64,000 bases of DNA from Bryobacteraceae bacterium (GCA_030041495.1 JASHNT010000002.1:62001-126000); one strand, 5' to 3'; shown: positions 51,802 to 60,684, numbered from the stretch's first letter. Numbers and translations are program-made. The notes: generated by a model from the sequence alone, not told the origin.

Positions 51802-53519
51802 GGCGCCACCTCCTGATCCCAAATAATGAAGAGCGGCACGCTGACCACCAGGTAGGATCGCGCGCTGAGCGGCCTCCCGTTCTGGTCTTTTTCGCTCTTC
51901 GCTGTCGCCACCACCCAGACCGTCCCGTAATTGTTGCGCATCTGCTTGCGCTGCGGATTGGGACCGTCAAGCGCCGGCGTGAACAGGCCGGATGGATTCA
52001 GCGTACCGACAAATTCTTTGTCATCGTCGCCGAATGTCTCATAGAACTCTTCCATCGACCAAGCCACCTCGACTGGTCCAAGCTCGACATCGTCCGCGGT
52101 TCCCGGTTTGCCGTCCGCGCCGCGATTGTATGCCATCACTTCAAACTGCTGGTATCCTTTGGGACGTTGTGACGCGCCGCCGAGCCTGGCGATCGAAGTT
52201 CCGGGAATAACCTTGATGGAATCGATCCGGTCGTAGACCGCGATGGCGTTCGGCAGTACCGCCTGTCCAACAGAAATGTCCCGTCTGCCGTTGATCGCAT
52301 TCGCTGCTACATCCACTTCTACGACCACCTCGCGAGGCGTGTGCGAAACAACCCGCCGGATGCTGACGCCCGAGCCGAAGTCGACATCGGCGGGAGATAA
52401 CTGAGCGGGGAAACTGTCGCCCACGATACGAATGCGCTGGGTCTGCGAACCCGCTTTCAGCGACGGCCGGTCCAGCCCCACGATAGAAGCAACGCCCGTC
52501 GCTTTCCACAATTTCACGTCAACGCCGAATTCGCCGTAGGAGCCCCAGAACCAGCGGCCCTGGGCCTGCGATTGGTCCGGATCGATCATCATCGACTCGC
52601 GCATCTCCGCCGGTATATCGCCGGGAGCGGAGCCGGAGGCCGCGCCAGTGGATCGCCCTCGCCACGCATAGCCGTTGAATACCGCAACTTTGCCGGAACG
52701 TTCAATGACTGGTCCCCCTCCGATCGGCTCCAGCCTGATGGTGGTTGTGAATTCGTCCGGCGCGGCGCCCGCGCCGATGTTGACTTCTCCCCAATAAGCG
52801 CCCTTGCCTGCGATGTGCGCTGAAGCCAGCCACTTCCCGGCGAGCTTGGGAGGACGCGAGCGCGCCCGCCAGGCTGCCCATTCCGGCGTCTCTAAAGGAT
52901 AGGTCTTGGTCAGGTATTCGATGGCCTGGTCGACTGGTTGCGGCGGCGGCGGTCCTGCCGGAGTCGCGCTGTTATCTCCTGGTGCAGCCGCGCCCGGGCT
53001 GCGGCGGCGATGGAAGGCGGTCAGATCCGTGACCGGATACAAAGCCTCGTGCATGTCAACCAGCAGCTTCCATTCTTCCGGCGACCGCCGGAAGGAGGCG
53101 ACTCGACCGAAGGGGTGGCAGGAGGCGCAGGCCGAGTGAATGACCTCGCTGGGATAAGCCTCATCGACGATGCGATGCTCCGGCATGTAAGCGACCGGTT
53201 TGGCCTCCTCCGGAGCAAGTCCGTGGCTCGCACTTAGGGATTTGATGATGCTCCGGGCCTCATCGGGCGTCAGGGTCAGCCCGTTGAGGCGGACCATCCG
53301 CTTGATGACTTCTTCCCAGCCCTCCGGCGTCGTCCGCTCCCACGAAATTCGCGACAGATTCCCCTTGTCGTCTTTCTTGTGGCAGGTGCTGCACTTCGCG
53401 ATCACCAGCGGATCGGTGACGGGAAGGCCTTCGGTGGGCTTGGGCTCGCTGGACTGCCCACGCGCGTCGGGCGGGCAGAAAACGGCTACCAGGGCAACCG
53501 CTATCGAAAGCCTGATCAC
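51798..53519 (-). CDS. qhpA: Quinohemoprotein amine dehydrogenase, di-haem alpha subunit
   Basis: A 573-residue periplasmic subunit that carries electrons from CTQ to an external acceptor. GTG 53519 with AAGGAGG upstream gives a signal MIRLSIAVALVAVFCPPDARG. Two c-haem sites are present, C43STCH47 and C131ASCH135, followed by beta-sandwich domains (GKWLASAHIAGKGAYWGEV, RIVGDSFPAQLSPADVDFGS). The C-terminal part includes WSMEEFYETFGDDDKEFVG. It is longer than the about 60 kDa proteobacterial subunit, partly from a Pro/Ala-rich insert near residue 175. First gene of the operon. Confidence 0.94.
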   Translation of the reverse strand: MIRLSIAVALVAVFCPPDARGQSSEPKPTEGLPVTDPLVIAKCSTCHKKDDKGNLSRISWERTTPEGWEEVIKRMVRLNGLTLTPDEARSIIKSLSASHGLAPEEAKPVAYMPEHRIVDEAYPSEVIHSACASCHPFGRVASFRRSPEEWKLLVDMHEALYPVTDLTAFHRRRSPGAAAPGDNSATPAGPPPPQPVDQAIEYLTKTYPLETPEWAAWRARSRPPKLAGKWLASAHIAGKGAYWGEVNIGAGAAPDEFTTTIRLEPIGGGPVIERSGKVAVFNGYAWRGRSTGAASGSAPGDIPAEMRESMMIDPDQSQAQGRWFWGSYGEFGVDVKLWKATGVASIVGLDRPSLKAGSQTQRIRIVGDSFPAQLSPADVDFGSGVSIRRVVSHTPREVVVEVDVAANAINGRRDISVGQAVLPNAIAVYDRIDSIKVIPGTSIARLGGASQRPKGYQQFEVMAYNRGADGKPGTADDVELGPVEVAWSMEEFYETFGDDDKEFVGTLNPSGLFTPALDGPNPQRKQMRNNYGTVWVVATAKSEKDQNGRPLSARSYLVVSVPLFIIWDQEVAP

Positions 53520-53579
53520 GAAGCTGCCTCCTTGCGCCCAGGACGGAATCGACGAGTAAGGCCATGGTATCATCGCGCC
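53520..53579. promoter_or_regulatory. Divergent intergenic region between qhpA and qhpF
   Basis: Only 60 bases separate the two divergent starts, with AAGGAGG (minus strand) serving qhpA. The promoters for both directions must overlap here or lie inside the opposite gene. I cannot define -35/-10 boxes. Shared regulation of subunits and maturation genes is likely; no qhpR-like AraC regulator gene is in the window. Confidence 0.45.
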
Positions 53580-55268
53580 GTGGATCGTGCTGCCACACCG
53601 GCCCGATGGAGTGAGTATCGCCGGCTCAAGGGTTTCCTGCGTCCGTACTCCGGCCGTCTCGCTTTCATTCTGTTGACCGGCCTGTTGGCGACCGGACTCG
53701 GCTTGGCGCAGCCGTACATCTCCAAACTTCTGATCGACGTTGCCCTCATGCGGCGCGATTGGCGGGCGCTGTGCTGGATTGCGGCTCTAATGTTCGGCGC
53801 CGCAATTCTCAGTTTCGCGCTCAATATTCTTTCCAGCTACCAGTACATCCGGGTTGCGGCGGCGATGCTTTTCGATATGCGCGTGGCGCTGTACCGCCAT
53901 CTTCAGAAGCTTTCTCCACGCTTCTACGCGAAATGGCGGCTGGGGGACCTGGTGTCACGGCTGAATAACGACATCGGCGAGGTGCAGCGTGTGTCAGCCG
54001 ACACCCTTCTCGCTGTCGTGAGCAATGTGGTTTTCCTCCTTGGGAGCATCGCCATGATGCTGTGGCTGAATTGGCGCTTGTTCGTGTTGAGCGTCGTGCT
54101 GGTGCCGTTGTCTCTGCTCACGTTCCACCATTACCAGCAAAAACTCACCGGATTCGCGCGGCAATTGCGCGAGCGCGCCGCGGACGTGGGGAGCCTGTTC
54201 GTAGAAACTCTGATCGGCATACGAACGGTGATCTCCTCTAATGCCGCAGAATACGAAGTCCAAAGGTTCAGCCAGCGTAATCACGCCTTTGTCGATGCTC
54301 TCCTAAGACTCCAGGTTGCTTCCTTTCTCAGCGGAGCCCTTCCCGGAACGATTCTGACTGCATCTGCCGCGGTGGTGCTTCTTTACGGCGGCCGGATGAT
54401 CATCGATGGCCGGATGACCATCGGGACCTTGGTGGCGTTTATGGCCTACCAGCTCCAGTTGCTGTCTCCGGTGCAGAAAATGATGAGCATGGCCGCCAAC
54501 CTCGCATCGGCTCGCGCCGCGCTGGCGCGCATGTTTGAGATCCTGGATAGTCCCATCGAGGTTGCGGAGCGCGCTGATGCTTTACCCCTCGGCCCCGTTC
54601 GCGAGAAAATCGCCTTTGAAAATGTCACCCTTCGGCATGATCGTGAGAACGTCCTGAATGGCGTCTCGTTCGAAGTGCAAGCGGGTACTTTTTGCGCGAT
54701 CGCCGGCCCAAGCGGCGCAGGCAAGTCGACCATTGCCGATTTGCTGGTTCGCTTCCTCGATCCGGATTCCGGCAGGATCACGATCGACGGGCACGATATT
54801 CGCGACGTCCGGCTTGAAGACCTGCGCCGCGAAGTCGTTTTGGTTGACCAGGTGCCTCATTTGTTCAATGCAACCATCGCCGAGAATATCTCCTACGCCA
54901 ATCCAGATACCTCACGATCGGAGATCGAGACAGCCGGGCAGCGGGCCGGCCTGGATGAGTTGATCGCCCGGCTCCCCCAGGGATACGACACTCCGACCGG
55001 CGAACGCGGATTAGCGCTTTCCGCGGGCGAACGGCAGCGCATCGCACTGGCGCGCGCGCTGCTGCGGAAGCCAAGCCTCTTACTTCTGGACGAGCCGACT
55101 TCGGCGCTCGATCCGGAGACGGAAGCAGTTGTTGCCCGCCATCTGCGCCAGTCTCTCCGCGGATCGACCGTCATTGTCATCACACACCGGCCGGCCCTGT
55201 CCGAGATTGCAGACCAGGTGGTGAATCTTCGGGAAGGGAAAGTATGGACTGCGCTCGAAATGGTATGA
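53580..55268 (+). CDS. qhpF: ABC transporter (fused permease-ATPase) of the QHNDH cluster
   Basis: A 562-residue half-transporter with an N-terminal six-helix domain (about residues 15-310) and a C-terminal nucleotide-binding domain: Walker A GPSGAGKSTIADLL, signature LSAGERQRIALARALLRKPS, Walker B LLLDEPTSALDPE and the switch His in ITHRPALSE. In the known system QhpF moves the cross-linked gamma peptide to the periplasm. GTG 53580 is chosen because the transmembrane domain begins at once; a longer frame overlaps qhpA antisense. Stop overlaps qhpE. Confidence 0.92.
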   Translation: MDRAATPARWSEYRRLKGFLRPYSGRLAFILLTGLLATGLGLAQPYISKLLIDVALMRRDWRALCWIAALMFGAAILSFALNILSSYQYIRVAAAMLFDMRVALYRHLQKLSPRFYAKWRLGDLVSRLNNDIGEVQRVSADTLLAVVSNVVFLLGSIAMMLWLNWRLFVLSVVLVPLSLLTFHHYQQKLTGFARQLRERAADVGSLFVETLIGIRTVISSNAAEYEVQRFSQRNHAFVDALLRLQVASFLSGALPGTILTASAAVVLLYGGRMIIDGRMTIGTLVAFMAYQLQLLSPVQKMMSMAANLASARAALARMFEILDSPIEVAERADALPLGPVREKIAFENVTLRHDRENVLNGVSFEVQAGTFCAIAGPSGAGKSTIADLLVRFLDPDSGRITIDGHDIRDVRLEDLRREVVLVDQVPHLFNATIAENISYANPDTSRSEIETAGQRAGLDELIARLPQGYDTPTGERGLALSAGERQRIALARALLRKPSLLLLDEPTSALDPETEAVVARHLRQSLRGSTVIVITHRPALSEIADQVVNLREGKVWTALEMV

Positions 55269-55984
55269 GAAGGCGTAGAGTCCGCATCGCCGTCATCGAT
55301 AGCGGCGTACACGCTTCTCATCCGCACATCAGAGGCGTCGCCGGTGGAGCGACCGTCACGGATGACTCCGAGGAAAGCTCCTACGTCGACCTCCTGGGGC
55401 ACGGAACAGCCGTCATGGCGGCCATCCAGGAAAAGGCTCCGGATGCCGAATACTTTGCCGTTCGCGTGTTCCAACGGGAACTGCGCACTAGCTTGGGCGT
55501 CCTTCTTCGAGCTATCGAGTGGTGCGCGGCGCAGCGCGTGGATATCATCAACCTCAGCCTGGGTACTGCCAATCCCGCGCATGCTGAAGCGTTCGCACCG
55601 CTGATCCCCAGGGCCGGCTTGCTGGTTTCGGCGCTGGAAGTGAACGGATGCCCATCTTTTCCGGGAACTCTGCCGGAAGTCGTTGGCGTGGGCGTGGACT
55701 GGGATCTGCCGCGCGACTCGTATGTCTGCCGGAATGGAACTGAATTCTACGCGTCCGGCTACCCTCGCCCGATTCCGGGAGTCTCACCGGAGCGAAATCT
55801 GAACGGCATCAGTTTCGCCGTCGCCAACATGACCGGATTTGCCGCTAGAGTTTTCGAAAGGCTCCGCGATGATCCACCGGGCGCGGAAGTCAAACGCCGT
55901 GTAATTCAAACCCTTGCAGCCGGTAGCGGAACGGCGATGCCTTCCGACTTTCGCGCTCGCAGTATTCAAGGCCTCGCGCGATAA
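55244..55984 (+). CDS. qhpE: Subtilisin-like leader protease of the QHNDH cluster
   Basis: A 246-residue S8 peptidase expected to remove the gamma-subunit leader. The catalytic triad is D19 (VIDSGV), H53 (LLGHGTAV) and S190 (NGISFAVANMTG); N134 in LEVNG is the likely oxyanion residue. No signal peptide is visible, so it acts inside the cell, as for known QhpE. ATG 55244 has GGGAAGGGAAAGT upstream; ATG 55265 (ATGA overlap with qhpF) is an alternative. The 3' end overlaps qhpG by 95 bases in convergent orientation. Confidence 0.92.
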   Translation: MDCARNGMRRRRVRIAVIDSGVHASHPHIRGVAGGATVTDDSEESSYVDLLGHGTAVMAAIQEKAPDAEYFAVRVFQRELRTSLGVLLRAIEWCAAQRVDIINLSLGTANPAHAEAFAPLIPRAGLLVSALEVNGCPSFPGTLPEVVGVGVDWDLPRDSYVCRNGTEFYASGYPRPIPGVSPERNLNGISFAVANMTGFAARVFERLRDDPPGAEVKRRVIQTLAAGSGTAMPSDFRARSIQGLAR

Positions 55985-56897
55985 GCTCAAGCTCAGCGTC
56001 CCACCACGGTCCCTGGCGAGCCGACGTATAGAAGTCGTTGCAGAGCTGGAGATGGCGACGAAAGGCGTACAGCAGCCGGGTTCGATAATGGTCGAGAAGC
56101 TCCGCCTCCGGCTCGCCCCGGAATGCGGCGCGAATGACTGCCGACGCCAGGATCGCTTCCCGGAGCGCGTTGCCCGTGCCATCCCCGCACAAGGGATCGA
56201 AGGCCAACGCGGCGCTTCCGCACGCCAGCCAGCGGGTTTGATCAAAGAGTCCGCAGAATGGGTCGGCGATGACCGGACAGGCCGGGAACTGCCCTGCGGG
56301 AGGACCCAAGGACCGAATCTGCCGGGCAACCAAGCGACTCGCAGACAGGAGGGTGTCGTGCGCGGCGCCCACGGCAAGTAGCCAGCCTTTTCTCGAAGGA
56401 GCGGGCAGGAGGAACAGCCAACCATTCGAGAGCGACTCAATCCAACATGCCGCGGATTCTAAATCGTCCGCAAGATCAGCCGGCAGTACGGTCGCAACCC
56501 GCGAGCCAAAGCGGTGCTCTGCGATTGGCGACGGAAGGGGACGCGACGCGAAGACGGTCCAGCTTGGCTGATAATCCGAGCTTCGTTGGTGGCCCGCTGA
56601 AAAATTCAGTCTCCCTAGAAGCTCATCTTCTGAAATAACAACCGCCGAGTGTGGAATGCGAACTGGGCTGGAAGATTTCTCCCATTGAACGATGCGCGCT
56701 TCAACTCGCGCAAAGCCATCGAACAGATCTGCTTTGTCAAAGACATCGCACATGAGCCGTTGCGTGCGGCGGCTCAGCATGAGCGCCGGCACAGGCGTTC
56801 GGCCGGTCTCTTCGCGCATGACCGCGAATCCGGCGGAGCCGAGTAACTGCCCGCAGCAGCAAGCTGCAATCCCGTCACCACGAATGACGATTCCCAT
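55890..56897 (-). CDS. qhpG: FAD-dependent monooxygenase of the QHNDH cluster
   Basis: A 335-residue flavoprotein expected to hydroxylate the gamma-subunit Trp during CTQ formation. The N-terminal Rossmann motif is IVIRGDGIAACCCGQLLGSA. The second FAD motif is LACGSAALAFDPLCGDGTGN, typical of tryptophan-halogenase/monooxygenase-like enzymes. Length is somewhat short for the group. It is convergent with qhpE, overlapping 95 bases, and lies 7 bases after the amidase stop... that is, immediately downstream of the amidase gene on the minus strand. Confidence 0.88.
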   Translation of the reverse strand: MGIVIRGDGIAACCCGQLLGSAGFAVMREETGRTPVPALMLSRRTQRLMCDVFDKADLFDGFARVEARIVQWEKSSSPVRIPHSAVVISEDELLGRLNFSAGHQRSSDYQPSWTVFASRPLPSPIAEHRFGSRVATVLPADLADDLESAACWIESLSNGWLFLLPAPSRKGWLLAVGAAHDTLLSASRLVARQIRSLGPPAGQFPACPVIADPFCGLFDQTRWLACGSAALAFDPLCGDGTGNALREAILASAVIRAAFRGEPEAELLDHYRTRLLYAFRRHLQLCNDFYTSARQGPWWDAELELIARGLEYCERESRKASPFRYRLQGFELHGV

Positions 56898-56904
56898 TCC
56901 GGCT

Positions 56905-58404
56905 CTAAACCACTAGCGGCTTGCGAAATCCTTGCTTTGTGGCCTGCTCAAACGCGTACGCCAACTGGAGAACGCTGAATTCGTCCCGGTGGCGGCCAAC
57001 GATTTGAAGTCCCACCGGCAAACCCTCGCTGGAAAAGCCGCAGGGTACTGAGATGGCTGGATTTTCGAGAGCGGAAATCAGGATGCACGACTTCTGCCAC
57101 TCAATATAGGTCGACATCTTCACTCCCTCGATCTCGGTGGGATATGGCTGGTTCACGTCATACGGCAGGACCTGGCATGTGGGCGCGATAAAGTATTCGT
57201 ATTTCTCCTGGAAGGTCCGCATTCGCTCCCACGCCTGGCTGCGAAGTGCATTGGCCCGGGCAACATCGGCTCCCGATAGCTTGGAGCCGCGTTCAACCTC
57301 CCAGATGTTCGTGTCTTTCATCAACTCGCGGTGAAGGCGAACGTTCTCGGACTGCGTCGCGGCGTAGTTCCAGGCGCGTAGTGTGTCATAACCTTCATGG
57401 GCTCCGGTCCAATCGGGTTCAGCTTCTTCGACGATGCATCCCAGGCTCTCGAACACCTTCCTCTGCGCGTTCACCGCCTCGACCACTTTTCGGTCGAACG
57501 GGATTCCACCCATGTCTTTGAACCACGCTACCCGTACACCCTTAAAGCCGCGATCCAACCGCCCCGCAAAGCGTGATCCGGGTTCGCTAATCGCAATCGG
57601 ACTGCGGGAGTCGGGGCCGGCAATAACGCTGAGGAGCAGCGCCAGATCCGACACCGTGCGCGCCATCGGCCCTTGCACAGCGATGGTCAGCCATGCATTC
57701 CCTTGGGCAAACGTGGGAACTCGGCCCGGCGAAGTTCGAATCCCGACCACGTTGCAGAATGACGCTGGATTCCTCAGCGACCCGCCACTGTCGCTGCCAT
57801 CGGCAATAGGGACCATCCCGCAAGCCAGGCTCACTGCGGCGCCCCCACTCGAACCGCCGCACGTCTTGCTCAGATCGTAGGGATTTTTGGTCGAGCCAAA
57901 AACGGCGTTGAACGTCTGGGATCCGGTGCCGAATTCGGGCGTATTGCTTTTACCAATGCAAATCGCGCTAGCCTTGTTGATTCGTTCCACGATGATTGCG
58001 TCGCGTTTGGGAACATTGTCGGCGAAGATTCGCGAGCCGAAGGTGGTGCGAATCCCCGCAGTTTCGAAGAGGTCTTTGTGCACCACTGGCAGTCCGTGCA
58101 ATGGTCCGAGCGCAGCCCCATGACTCTGCATTTCATCCGCGCGCCGCGCGCTCTCCTTGGCCTGCTCTGCCACCAGTGTCACAATGGCATTGACTTTCGG
58201 ATTCACTCGATCAATTTGCTTCAGGTGAGCATCCAGGAGCTCTCGGGCACTGAGCTTTTTGCGCCGGATCAGCGAGACCATTTCGACAGCCGTCAGAAAG
58301 CAGAGATCTTGGCCCGAAGCTGCGCTTAACCGCGCGGACTGAACCGCGGCCGCCGCGCTGAGCGTCTGCATAGCCTGCCGCCTGGTGATTTCAGGATTGG
58401 GCAT
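56905..58404 (-). CDS. Tat-exported amidase (amidase-signature family)
   Basis: A 499-residue enzyme with a Tat-like start MPNPEITRRQAMQTLSAAAA. The amidase-signature triad is K110 (VVHKDLFETAG), S185 (CGGSSGGAA) and S209 (GSDSGGSLRNPASF). It hydrolyses amides to acids and ammonia or amines. ATG 58404 fits the signal; an upstream frame to 58644 does not. qhpG follows after 7 bases, so the two are co-transcribed. This neighbourhood suggests that it supplies amines to QHNDH; the substrate itself cannot be read. Confidence 0.92.
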   Translation of the reverse strand: MPNPEITRRQAMQTLSAAAAVQSARLSAASGQDLCFLTAVEMVSLIRRKKLSARELLDAHLKQIDRVNPKVNAIVTLVAEQAKESARRADEMQSHGAALGPLHGLPVVHKDLFETAGIRTTFGSRIFADNVPKRDAIIVERINKASAICIGKSNTPEFGTGSQTFNAVFGSTKNPYDLSKTCGGSSGGAAVSLACGMVPIADGSDSGGSLRNPASFCNVVGIRTSPGRVPTFAQGNAWLTIAVQGPMARTVSDLALLLSVIAGPDSRSPIAISEPGSRFAGRLDRGFKGVRVAWFKDMGGIPFDRKVVEAVNAQRKVFESLGCIVEEAEPDWTGAHEGYDTLRAWNYAATQSENVRLHRELMKDTNIWEVERGSKLSGADVARANALRSQAWERMRTFQEKYEYFIAPTCQVLPYDVNQPYPTEIEGVKMSTYIEWQKSCILISALENPAISVPCGFSSEGLPVGLQIVGRHRDEFSVLQLAYAFEQATKQGFRKPLVV

Positions 58405-58499
58405 GGCTTCATGGTTGCACGTTCCTGACTTGATTTCTCGTTCGAGTATATTGAAGGAACGGCGCAGCCTAATAGTCATCCACGAGGAGAATTGCACCG

Positions 58500-59573
58500 A
58501 TGAAGCTACTTTCTGCCGCCTTGCTAATAGCACCGATCGTTCTACGTGCCGCGGAAGCGGATAACTCAGGCTGGAATCCGGCGAGCGCCTGGGCGTATCT
58601 CGATGCGCGGGCGGGGTGGTGGATCGGTTGGAAACCGGCGGCACGCGACCAGGGGACGTTTTGCATCTCCTGTCACACTGCGCTTCCGTACGCTCTCGGC
58701 CGGCCCGCGTTGCGAGCTTCTGGAGAGGAAGTGCCCTCCCCGAACGAACAGAAGATCTTAGATAACGCGGCGAAGCGTGTGCGGCTCTGGAACGAAGTAC
58801 AACCCATCTATAGCGACGAAAAGAACGGCGCGCCGAAGACAGCGGAAGCGCGAGGCACGGAGTCCGTCATTTACGCGTTAGTTCTCAGCAACTATGATGC
58901 GCCGAGGGGTAACCTGAGCGCCGATACTAAACTCGCGTTTGACAATATGTGGTCCATGCAGTTGAAGAGTGGCGCATGGAATTGGCTCAACTTTCATAAT
59001 GAGCCGTGGGAGGCAGATGATTCTCAGTTTTGGGGAGCGGCGCTCGCTGCCATCGCCGCTGGAAACGCTCCTGGGGATTACAATTTGTCTCCCCATGTTG
59101 TGGCCGGCATCCAGGCTCTTAACGGCTATCTGCAGCGTAACCAGCGGGACCAATCATTGTTGAATCGAGCCTTCCTTCTTTGGGCCTCAGCCAGCCTTCC
59201 GAACCTGTTGACGCGCGTTGAACAGGAGGCGATCATCAGCGCTATCGTGGAAAAACAACAGCCGAATGGCGGCTGGAGCACGGCGTCACTATTGCCCGCC
59301 GGATGGAAGCGGAGCGATTCCACGGCACTGGAAACCAAGAGCGACGGATATGCGACGGGTCTTGTCACCTTCGTGTTGCAGAAGGTGGGCTTAGCGCGCA
59401 CGGATCCTCGGGTGAAGCAGGGGTTGGCGTGGCTGATGGCCAACCAAGACCCGAATGCCGGTTCATGGGAGGCTGTGTCGCCGAACAAGCAGCGCGATCC
59501 CGCATCCGACGCAGGCCGGTTCATGACAGACGCGGCAACAGCATACGCCGTGATGGCTCTGGAAAGGCGCTGA
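58500..59573 (+). CDS. Exported alpha-toroid (squalene-cyclase-like) protein with a CxxCH site
   Basis: A 357-residue periplasmic protein. The signal is MKLLSAALLIAPIVLRAA. One haem-type motif C55ISCH59 (GTFCISCHTALPYALGRPAL) is followed by repeats of the prenyltransferase/squalene-oxidase type, such as EKQQPNGGWSTASLLPAGW and LAWLMANQDPNAGSWEA. The QW-type repeats lack the cyclase DxDD motif, so it is not a hopene cyclase. GAGGAG precedes ATG 58500. It is divergent from the amidase and could be an electron-transfer or binding partner; that is unproven. Confidence 0.8.
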   Translation: MKLLSAALLIAPIVLRAAEADNSGWNPASAWAYLDARAGWWIGWKPAARDQGTFCISCHTALPYALGRPALRASGEEVPSPNEQKILDNAAKRVRLWNEVQPIYSDEKNGAPKTAEARGTESVIYALVLSNYDAPRGNLSADTKLAFDNMWSMQLKSGAWNWLNFHNEPWEADDSQFWGAALAAIAAGNAPGDYNLSPHVVAGIQALNGYLQRNQRDQSLLNRAFLLWASASLPNLLTRVEQEAIISAIVEKQQPNGGWSTASLLPAGWKRSDSTALETKSDGYATGLVTFVLQKVGLARTDPRVKQGLAWLMANQDPNAGSWEAVSPNKQRDPASDAGRFMTDAATAYAVMALERR

Positions 59574-59835
59574 GCGCTGCCAGGATACGGTCTGCCGCCC
59601 GCAACCGGAAGCACGAACTCGGTTTCGACGCGCGCGTAGACCGCGTGGCGGCGTTTCGTATTGCTCTCAGCCTCAAGTGCCCGAAGGTGCCTGTTATCTC
59701 GCATACCGGAATCTAAGTCACATGGGCACCGGCTCACCGAAAAACGGGCTTGTGTCGCGTGAGAACCCACAGCGTCGGAGCCGGCTGCGCCGTGCCGCTT
59801 AAGACATCCGCAAGCCCTAAAATAAAGGTTCTGCT
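59574..59835. other. Intergenic region, nothing supported
   Basis: About 260 bases between two plus-strand genes. Overlapping frames are continuations of shadow frames and lack coding character. It presumably holds the promoter for the gene at 59836. Confidence 0.5.
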
Positions 59836-60684
59836 ATGAGCACTCGCACCGCCTGGGTTTCCGCCGTTTTCGGAGCAGCGACGGTGTGCGCGCCGGCTCA
59901 ATGGTTGGACCACGCCACGCCGGGCACGCCGCGGACGCCGGATGGGAAAGCCAACCTTTCGGCCAAGGCGCCTCGCACCTCCGTCGGCAAGCCGGATCTT
60001 TCCGGAGTTTGGCGGACGGCGCTGACGCCACCCGCTGAGAACGAGCGGATTTTTGGCGGCAAGGTCAGCGACTTTGTCGTGCCCGGCGACGACCCACGCA
60101 CTTTCTCCAAGTACTTCCTGGACATCCTCTCAGACTTCAAACCTGAAGATTCGCCAATGCTCCCGGCGGCGGCGGAGATCCTTGCAACGAACATTGAAAA
60201 GCGGGGAACCTTGAGTCCGGCGGCCCGGTGCTTGCCGCAGGGGCTGCCGCGCGCCGATATCTTCTCCTACGCTCCTTTTAAGATCATTCAGACTAGCACC
60301 GAACTCGCCTTCCTTTACGAGGTCGACGACACTTATCGCCAGATTTACATCGATGGCCGCAAACTTCCCCTGGATCCTCAACCGGCGTGGCTAGGGTACT
60401 CCGTCGGAAAATGGGAGGGCGAGGTCCTGGTGGTCGATGCCGCTGGCTTCAATGACAAGACGTGGCTGGACTCTATCGGTCACCCGCACAGCGAGCGGTT
60501 GCAGGTTCATGAGCGTTTCCACCGCCGCGATTTTGGTCACATGGATCTGACAGTGACAGTCACCGACCCCGTCTATTACTCCAAGCCGATCACGTTCCAA
60601 GTTACCGAGGTTCTGATCCCGGACTCCGACGTTCTAGAGAACATCTGCAATGAGAACGAGAAGGATCAAGCTCACCTGAAGTGA
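59836..60684 (+). CDS. Exported protein of the 'GKPDLSGVW' family
   Basis: A 282-residue secreted protein of unknown function and paralogue of the protein at 21179-21976. Shared blocks: VGKPDLSGVWRTAL, ARCLPQGLPRADIFSYAPFK, YSVGKWEGEVLVVDAAGFND, HSERLQVHERFHRRDFGHMD and ENICNENEKDQAHLK. Signal MSTRTAWVSAVFGAATVCAP. It precedes the PQQ/cytochrome gene by 114 bases on the same strand. Confidence 0.82.
   Translation: MSTRTAWVSAVFGAATVCAPAQWLDHATPGTPRTPDGKANLSAKAPRTSVGKPDLSGVWRTALTPPAENERIFGGKVSDFVVPGDDPRTFSKYFLDILSDFKPEDSPMLPAAAEILATNIEKRGTLSPAARCLPQGLPRADIFSYAPFKIIQTSTELAFLYEVDDTYRQIYIDGRKLPLDPQPAWLGYSVGKWEGEVLVVDAAGFNDKTWLDSIGHPHSERLQVHERFHRRDFGHMDLTVTVTDPVYYSKPITFQVTEVLIPDSDVLENICNENEKDQAHLK

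Noticed and set aside
51798-53519. Generic cytochrome c with Ig domains unrelated to amine oxidation
   Set aside because: Two CxxCH sites, beta-domain tail and position directly before qhpD and qhpC identify the QHNDH alpha subunit.
58500-59573. Squalene-hopene cyclase
   Set aside because: No DxDD catalytic motif, too short, and a CxxCH motif with a signal peptide.
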